Source: Mauremys mutica
Lineage: Eukaryota; Chordata; Testudines; Geoemydidae
Direction: 5' to 3'
Assembly (NCBI RefSeq): GCF_020497125.1
Contig: NC_059079.1
Coordinates: forward strand, 53,331,114 to 53,395,113
DNA: 64,000 nucleotides
This document shows positions 53,601 to 62,600 of the stretch, piece after piece. The stretch's first letter is position 1, and every line of letters begins with the position of its first letter. Under the pieces are notes generated by a model. It was given only the letters and a program-made list of their open reading frames with translations. It did not search any database and had not been told where the DNA came from. Position numbers and translations under genes: made by a program.

Positions 53601-56600
53601 AAATAAATTGTTCTGCTGCTCACGCACCTAAGATTTCAACATCATATTTGATTTCTTTTTCTCCTGCTATGCTGGTGGCCACACATATGTACTGGCCACG
53701 ATCGGCCTCTACAGCATTCAAGATCTCCAGTTTCTTCCCACCAGACACAATGTGGAGGTTATCATTTGCTTTCACAGGCACTCCATCTTTTAACCAGGTA
53801 AGGAGAGGAGGGGGGTTGCCGGCAGCTTTACACTCCAATGTCAGTGAATTGCCAGCAACCACCTGCTTGTTCTGGACTGTGTCAGAGCCACCCTCAATAA
53901 CCGGAGGAACTAGAGAAGGGGAAAAAAGATATATTGCAAGTGATTAACTTTGCAGCCAGAAAATGTATTAACAGCAAATGGGTCAGGTCCTCCCAACCCC
54001 CTCTGGCTCTACCTAATTTTATATTATATATTATTTTATGTGAGAAATCTTTTGTCAGAAGAGGTTAAGATAAAGTAGTTATAAAGAACAGTTAACAATT
54101 TAATAGACAAATGCCGTAGCTGATTGTTCACCACGTTATTAAAAGAGATGATGAGGCTCTGAGATGGAAGAATAGAGACTAAGAGTCTCAAGTCAGGTGT
54201 GACACTGGCAGACCAGATTCCAGCTCATGCCAAGGCCCCAGGCCTCACTGAACACTAACAAATACATAGCTGGCAACCAGTCTGGCAAACCTGTGTGTTA
54301 GTATAGTTAAAACAGTTATTTGAGTTATAAGAATGTGTTTTGACTTTATGGAATGCTTGTAGGATGCTGCATGTATGAACCCTACTTATAATATTTGTAT
54401 CCAGTGTTATAAGGTAATGTCTAAATGTTTGCCCTGTAAGTATAAAAATGTTTGCTAAGGGTATGTCTACAGTGGCAGAGGTACATCGCCGGCAGTTACA
54501 TTGCCACTCAGAGACTGCTGAAGAAAAACCACTGTTGTGTGTTCACACTGTCAGCTGCCTGCACAACAGCATGTTCACACTTGTGGCACTTGCAGCAGTA
54601 TTTGGAGCGGTGCACTCTGGGCAGCTATCCCACAGAGCATCTCTTCCTCTTCTGCCGCTAAGAGTTGTGGGAAGGCAGAGGGCATTGCGGGGCATCCTGG
54701 GTCCTGTCCCACCTAGCCACCGAGTACATTAATCGGAAGGGGTATTTTTCTATGGTTCTCCAGGCGCTTGTGGATCACTATGGGCATTTCATGGACATTA
54801 ATGCAGGCTTGTTCAGAAAGATGCATGACACACGCATTTTTTGGAACACTGTCCTATTCAGGAAGCTGCAAGCAGGGACTTTCTTCCCAGACCAGAAGAT
54901 CACCGTAGGGGAAGTTGAAATGCCCACTGTGATCCTCGGAGACCCCGCCTACCCCTTAATGCCGTAGCTTAGGAAGCCATACACGGGGAATTGTGACAGC
55001 AGCAAGGAGCGGTTCAACAACAGGCTGAGCAAGTGCAGAATGACTGCTAAGTGTGCTTTTCGCCATTTAAAAGCCCACTGGACCTGGCCGATGACAATAT
55101 TCCTATGCTCAGGGGCGGCTCTAGGATTTGTGCCGCCCCAAGCAGGGCAGCACGCAACGGGGGGAGCTCTGGCGGTCGCCGGTCCCACGGCTCCGGTGGA
55201 CCACCTGCAGACGTGCCTGCGGAGGGACCGCAGACATGCCTGCGAGAGGTCCACCAGAGCCGCCTGCCACCCTCCCGCGGCACGCTGCCCCAAGCGCGCG
55301 CTTGGCGCGCTGGGGTCTGGAGCCGGCCCTGCCTATGCTTATAGCCGCATGCTGTACACTCCATAATATTTGTGAAGGGAAGGGTGAAAGCTTCACTCAC
55401 GGTTGGACCGCTGAGGCTCAACGCCTGGAAGCTGAATTTAAACAGCCAGAGACCATGGCTATGAGAGGGGCACAATGTGGGGCCATAAGGATATGGGATG
55501 CCTTGAGGCAGCAATTTGAAGCTGAAAGCCACTAATATTTGTTGCTATGCTCGGGAGTGCAGTGCTTGTAATGATAGGAGGTGATTGTGATTGGTGCAGA
55601 CGATGATGCACTGTGAAAAGTTAAGAAAATTGCCTGTTGCTTTGCAGGGCTCTGTTTGCTTTCAATTAATGGAATAAAGATTGCTGTTTCAAACCCCAGC
55701 ACAGAAAGCTGTACGCCTCTCGTTGAGGTGGGTTTTTTTACAGCGTTGCAACTGTGCAGTTTCTGTGCCCTAAGTGGCGTGGCAGTGTGTACACCTCAGG
55801 AGTTGCACCGCAGAAAGCTGCTTTCCTGTGCAGAAACTTGCCAGTGTAGAGAAGACCTAAGAATGTAAATCCCATGCAGTCAGGAGAGAAGCATTATCAA
55901 GTGTGAAATACCAGTTAGCACCTCTTGTAGTAATCTCTTTCCCAACAAAAGAAGGTCTATAGACATCAGACAAACCATTGTGGATGAAAGGCTTGTTGAT
56001 TGCTTTCCCCACAACCCTGAAGAGGGTACATGCCCAACCCCTTGTCCCATCAAAGCTGGAATACGGAGGGAAGGGAATAAAAATGTCTCGTAAGGAGAAT
56101 TCATTATTACTATGCTGTCTGAACTCTGAGGGGCAAGGATGTCTAAGTATATGCAAGAAGTCCTCAATTATTTTGCCTGGGTTAGCCCTAAAGGTTATAC
56201 TGAGTTTGCTTACTATAGAAATTTCTATTACCTTTTGAAACCTGACTGTACCTCACCTGTGTGTGTGCTTTAACCTTGTAAATAACTCATTTCTTTTTCC
56301 TAGTTAATAACTCTTTAGTTAGTTTGTTTCAAGATTGGCTACAAGCATGGCCTTCGGTTTGAGATCTGAGTACAGTTGACCTGGGGGTAAATGGCTGGCC
56401 CTTTGGGACTGGGAGTAACCTGAATATTATTGTGATTTTTGGTGTAAAACAATCATCTACCAGAAAGTCCAGTTTGCCTGGGTGGCAAGATAGACTAGAA
56501 TGCCCAAGGCGACTGTCAGTGACTCATTGGTAAGACTATAATAGTGTTTTAGGAGTTCACACTTGTTACTGGATTGGTGAAATTTAATTATAGAGAATAC

Positions 56601-59600
56601 AAACAGTTTGGGGGTTTTGCCCTGCTTCTTGACAGTCTGTCCGGAGGTCAGCATTCATGGTCATGAGCCACCCCAGATGTGACGTTCAGAAAACTTAAGA
56701 TGACAGGAGGGGGGAATGGGGTGGGGAGAGAAAGAAGGGATTTGTGGGGAGGGAAGTAATTTTAATGTTTCCTACATATAAAAGGTACCAACTGACAGCT
56801 CTGAAGACAGATGCCTTCTTCAGAGCTGCATAGATGATATTAGATATAGCGCAGGCTGTGACAGTGCAAGCTTTCCCATGCTGCCTTGCCAATGTGTGCC
56901 AAACCTTAGCTTCAGCAACCAACTCTGAGTGACAGGATACTTCAGTCCTTCAGGAAGCACTACACAACCTATCTCTATGAGAGTGTAGCTAGAGTGTTGA
57001 ATAAGCATGTTTTATAAGCCAGAACAAATGGTGAACAAGCATGTTAAATAAACTCTCTCTTTACCATAGACATCCACTTGATATATTTTTTCAGCAGTGC
57101 CAGCAATGTTGATCACCCGGCAGGTATACTTAGCAGAATCCGAGACTTGAGCCTGAGGAATCTGAAGGAACTGCCCCCTGTCCACATAAAGAGCTTGTGG
57201 ACTTGAAATAATTGGATGTCCATCTTTGTACCATGTAATGGAAGGGGCTGGGATTCCCCTGGTTTCACATTCCAGCTTTATTAAGCTGTTGAGCAATGTG
57301 GATATCTCAGTAGTAATATTTCCTCCTTTAATAGTAGGTGGGACTATTTAAAAAGATAAAACAACAGCATTAAAACCTTATTGCTAGAGTCCGCATTACA
57401 GCAAATTTGTGCAGCTATAAATGGGTTAAACATTACAGTGTTGGAAGATTTAAAGAACTTATGGGCTGATAAGACCTCGAGCATCCCCAACACATTGACC
57501 GATGCAGTTATCCACTTTCAGCACAAACATCTGTGGCACACTTGGTGCATGCAAGATAAATGGAATTTAATAAGAAAAGGCCACACCATGCTTTTAAGGC
57601 ACAGCCCATTCTGTCTTCTGCAGCTCCCCAATATGTCCGTTGGGCAAGGCCCTTGCTATACTCCTTCCAGGATGCACTTACTCCCCTCATAGAACATGGC
57701 TCTGTTTTTACCCCATCTTTCTCAGGTAAGTCTAGAGCAGTCCCTCCACTGCTCAGTCAGCTAGTGCAACTACTCAAACTACTGACCTGTTGTTCAGAAG
57801 GGCTGAGTATTGACTTCAGTGGGAAATGCTGAGTACTCAGCACTTCTGAAAATAAAGTCACGTACTTATAAGCCTAAACAGGCACTTAGGAGCCTTGATT
57901 TAGACTCCTATTTTTGAAAATCTTGACCCAGAGTCGCTCTTATCACTCACTAGTCAACGGTACTTATATTTTTCTAGCAAACAAGCTTTTCATGTAAAAT
58001 TATCCAATATGAAAAGTTCACAAATCTCTGAAAAGGGCAATAAAAACACATTGCAATTGGCAAAACCTAAATTAACTGCTTTACTGCTCTTGAAAGTACC
58101 AGATACATCTGGCAGACACATACCTCCTCTCAGGGCCGGATCCAGTGTTTTTGCTGCCCCAAGCGACGGAAAAAATAAAAAATAAAAGCCACGATTTGCA
58201 CTTCTACCGCCGTTGCTTCATTCTTTGGTGGCAATTCAGCGGCAGGTCCTTCCCTCCGAGAGGGACTGAGGGACCTGCCGCCAAATTGCCGCCGAAGAGC
58301 CCGACGTGCTGCCCATTTCCGTTGGCCGCCCCAAGCACCTGCTTGCTGCGCTGGTGCCTGGAGCCAGCTCTGCCTCCTCTGCTGCCAAACATACATGGTA
58401 CACCCTAACATACACTGATTTCCATGAAATATTCATTTAAAATGGCAGCACAGAAAAATAAAGTAGAGAGGGGAAGAGGGGTTAAACCAATGAGCTGGGT
58501 GTTTTAAGGTTACCAAATTATGCTACAGCTTTATCCTAGTTAAATAATTTACATATAAAATAAAGCTATAAAATATGCTAAAACCTACTTAAATGAAACA
58601 TAAAAATGTTTCAGCAAGTACTTTCACATACAGAAATTGAGAACAGTAGGAATAGTTTTAACATGCTGTCTTGGGAAACGATCAAAGACAAAACAAGGCT
58701 TCTCTTTGCCTCTTCGAGGCCACAGCTATACTAAATACTGGGAGCAGAAGAATACACTAACAGACACTGACTACATCAGTAGTTCTCAAACTTTTGTTCT
58801 GGTGACCCCTTTCACATAGCAAACCTCTGAGTGAAACCCCACTTAAAAATTATCATAGACTTTAAGGTCAGAAGGGACCATTATGATCATCTAGTCTGAC
58901 CTCCTGAACAACGCAGGCCACAGAATCTCACCCATCCACTCCTGTATCAAACCTACATCTGAGCGATTGAAGTTCTCAAATCATGGTTTAAAGACCTCAA
59001 GGTGCAGAGAATCTTCCAGCAAGTGACCTGTGCCCCACGCTGCAGAGGAAGGTGAAAAACCTCCAGGGCCTCTGCCAATCTGCCCTGGAGGAAAATTCCT
59101 TCCCAACCCCAAATATGGTGATCAGCTAAACCCTGAGCATGTGGGCAAGACTCACCAGCCAGACACCCAGGAAAGAATTCTCTGTAGCAACTCAGATCCC
59201 ACTCCATCTAACATCCCCTCACAGGCCATTGGGCATATTTACCGCTAACAAACACCAATTAATTGCCAAAATTAGGCTATCCCATCATACCATCCCCTCC
59301 ATAAACTTATCAAGCTTAGTCTTGAAGCCAGATATGTCTTTTGCCCCCACTGCTCCCCTTGGAAGGCTGTTCCACAACTTCACTCCTCTGAGGGTTAGAA
59401 ACATTTGTCTAATTTCAAGTCTAAACTTCCTGATGGCCAGTTTATATCCATTTGTTCTTGTGTCCACATTGGTACTGAACTTAAATAATTCCTCTCCCTC
59501 CCTGGTATTTATCCCTCTGATATATTTATAGAGAGCAACCATATCTCCCCTCAGCCTTCTTTTGGTTAGGCTAAACAAGCCAAGCTCTTTGAGTCTCCTT

Positions 59601-62600
59601 TCATAAGACAGGTTTTCCATTCCTCGGATCATCCTAGTAGCCCTTCTCTGCACCTGTTCCGGTTTGAATTCATCCTTTTTAAACATGGGAGACCAGAACT
59701 GCACACAGTATTCCAGATGAGGTCTCACCAGTGCCTTGTATAACGGTACTAACACCTCCTTATCTCTACTGGAAATACCTCGCCTGATGCATCCCAAGAC
59801 TGCATTAGCTTTTTTCCCGTCCATATCACATTGGCGGCTCATAGTCATCCTGTGATCAACCAAGGTCCTTCTCCTCCTCTGTTACTTCCAACTGATGTGT
59901 CCCCATCTTATAACAATAATTCTTGTTATTAATCCCTAAATGCATGACCTTGTACTTTTCACTATTAAATTTCATCCTATTACTCCAGTTTACAAGGTCA
60001 TCCAGATCTTCCTGTATGATATCCCAGTCCTTCTCTGTATTGGCAATACCTCCCTCAGCTCGCGGCCCCCCATGTAATAACCTCCCAACCCCCTGAGGGA
60101 TTCCAACCCCCAGTTTGAGAACTGGACTACACCAAGATAAAGGTGACAATAACTAAATACCAAATGCAGTCACTCAGCATTTATAATCCTGGCTGTCATC
60201 CTGCTGTTAAAATTCTGGTTTTCCGTATTTCAGGTCTCAAGGGGGAAATCCTTCTCATGAATTTCACTTCATGTATCTCTTCAATTCCAAAATTTTAATA
60301 ATGAAAGTTATTGAAGCTATATCAAGAGTTTGAATTTAAAAAAAACAAAAAAACCAAACAAACCCAAGAGGACTAAAGAGCAAAGAAAACTAAGATCTAA
60401 TAGGAAATTATGCCCAGATTCCCCTCTCCCTCTCCAAGCATCTGTCTATATACCCAGGGTCATACCCTTTGACATTAATGGCATATGCCTCTTGGCTCTT
60501 TAACTATTGTCCAATTTATCCCCTCCCTTTGTTTTTGAAGACTATGAATCTGCTCGCTGCTCGTATTACTTAGATTTTTCCTCAAGCTCTCTCCTCAATC
60601 CCCTCCAGCCTGTCTTGCTTTCTTTCCATTCCACTGAAACCACCCGACTCATGGTCGCTAGTGATATCCCCAACTTTTTTGCCAGCACATCACTGTCTTC
60701 CTACCTTTTACAATGTCAAATTTAACCTTCTATAACTCACTTTTTTTCAAGGCCAACAGAGTCGTCCTCCCAACTATCTCTCTGCTCTCATTTCCCATTA
60801 TACTCCTCCCAGCTCGCAGGCTTGACTGGACCTTCACTGATGCTGCCCATTCCAAATGGAAGGCTCTCCTCCCTCTTCTTATCTGCCAGGCATGTGAGTT
60901 CCTCCTTCAAACCCATTCCTCCCAGGAATCTTTCTAACCCTGTTCTTGCCACCAATAACTCCCATACCTGCCCTTACCTAAACATATCCCACCGAGTAGC
61001 TTAAATTGTCTTTGGTTGGCTTGTCCTTATTATGTTGCAAGGAAGATGCCTTACTCTGTTTGTAAAGCACCAGGCAATTGTGCTATATATGTGAACCAAT
61101 AATCAACAATAATTAAATGTTAATATAGTTAGCTCCTCTGGGCCAGATCCTCAGCTGGCATAAATTAACATATTTTCATGAAATCAATAGAGTTACACCA
61201 AACTATGACAACTGACGACCTAATCCTCTAAATCTACAGATCTAACTCTTTTGGAATGGTGTATATTTTAAGCCATTCTCTGCCAGATTTTCTTCCCAGA
61301 CCAATTTTACACTGGTGTAATTCCACTGGCTTTAGTGATCTTTTACTTCTGATCTACACTGGCATAAATTGAGGAAAGTCAGGCCCTCGCTGTAGTAAGA
61401 AACAAAAAAAAAATCAACAAAATGAAACTAACTAGATGATAACATTTCAGTTGATATTAATTTTTATAAAGAACCCAGGGACTACAGGTTTATGAAACTG
61501 CTCCAAAATATTTTCAATAGCTAAAAAACCCAAGAAAATATACCCAAAGCTGGCTTAGGTCCCGTTCCTGCAAAGATTTATGCACATGCTTAACTTCATA
61601 CATCTAGGGAATCCCATGGAGGTCAATGGAAGGACAGATAAATGTAAAATTAAGCATATACACAGTTCTTTGCAGGACCAGGGCCTTAATCTGCATATTG
61701 TTTCCCTGAAAAACAGAAAGCTAAACAGAATGCCTAATCCCAGAGAATTTTTTTAATTTACCATGGACGATCAGCTTGACATCCTTGACTTGTTTGCCAG
61801 CAGCATTGGTCACACTGCACTGATAGCGTCCTTTGTCGAGTCTTCGGGCACTCTTTATGCGCAGAACTTGTCCTTTGTCCAGAAGGTCGATATTAGGATC
61901 TCCCAAAAAAAGGGGCCTGGAGAAAAGTTTATTTCATTTCCTGGCACTGTACTCTCTATCCCCACAAGTATGTGTTAAAATAATTTTTTTAAAACCCTTC
62001 TAATAGTAATAAAGAAAGAGCTAAAATTGCTATCCAATGGTAATTAATGATCATTATTATTATTCCCATTTTACAGAAGAAACCAAGGCACAAAATACTT
62101 AAGTTTTGACCAAGGTCACACAGTATGTCAGTGGCAGAGCCAGGCATAGACTAAGATCTCCTGATTCCCAGTCCCCTTCTCTAATTATTAGACCATAATG
62201 ACTCCCTTAGTAATGACAAAATGTCTCTGTTTAGTAGATAAAAGCTCTGAAGTCTATACACCAAAGAATAGCAAGCAATTGTCACATCAGGATAGCTGGT
62301 TTTGCTGGCAAAGAACTACACTGTGACATGTTAATGCTATTTTTTTCAGCCTATTAATAGTACCATTTTTGTTTTTCAGCTAACATTTGCACTGCCAAAA
62401 TTCCTCTCTTAAATGGGCTTTCCTGAAAGAAGAGCTGAAGAACTGAGACATGCAGTCTAAAGTTATAAAATCTCAACTCTGTTTATACACAGCAATACAG
62501 GGCACTATCTGGAAAAATGTTTAACAATTTGCTCATGGGTACTATCCACCACCACCAAAAAAAAAATAAAAATAGCCATTTTAGCAAAGAGGTGACTGCA

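Larger units (their letters stand above)
54459..55857 (+). mobile_element. PIF/Harbinger transposon with TAA duplication, degraded
   Basis: Inverted ends gggtatgtctacagtggc and ttgccagtgtagagaagacc; TAA at 54456-54458 and 55858-55860. Encodes part of a Harbinger transposase and carries a hAT MITE at 55110. Without that insert it is about 1.17 kb, too short for an autonomous Harbinger with two genes. Confidence 0.88.
54198..56688 (+). mobile_element. Solo LTR split by a Harbinger transposon
   Basis: Begins TGTGACACTG, the same TGTGAC start as the other LTRs, and closes around cccagatgtgacgttca. The LTR sequence stops at 54458 and resumes at 55858, with the Harbinger element between. No target-site duplication found; ends approximate. 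No retroviral genes. Confidence 0.6.

Noticed and set aside
54665..55535. Several 90-160 codon open frames as possible host genes
   Set aside because: They belong to a broken Harbinger transposase and to a GC-rich hAT MITE; inverted ends and duplications define the element.
59285..59863. 192-codon open frame as a possible retrogene
   Set aside because: Its [13 protein letters not shown] and [12 protein letters not shown] motifs are the CR1 ORF2 C-terminus, with a CR1 3' UTR behind it.
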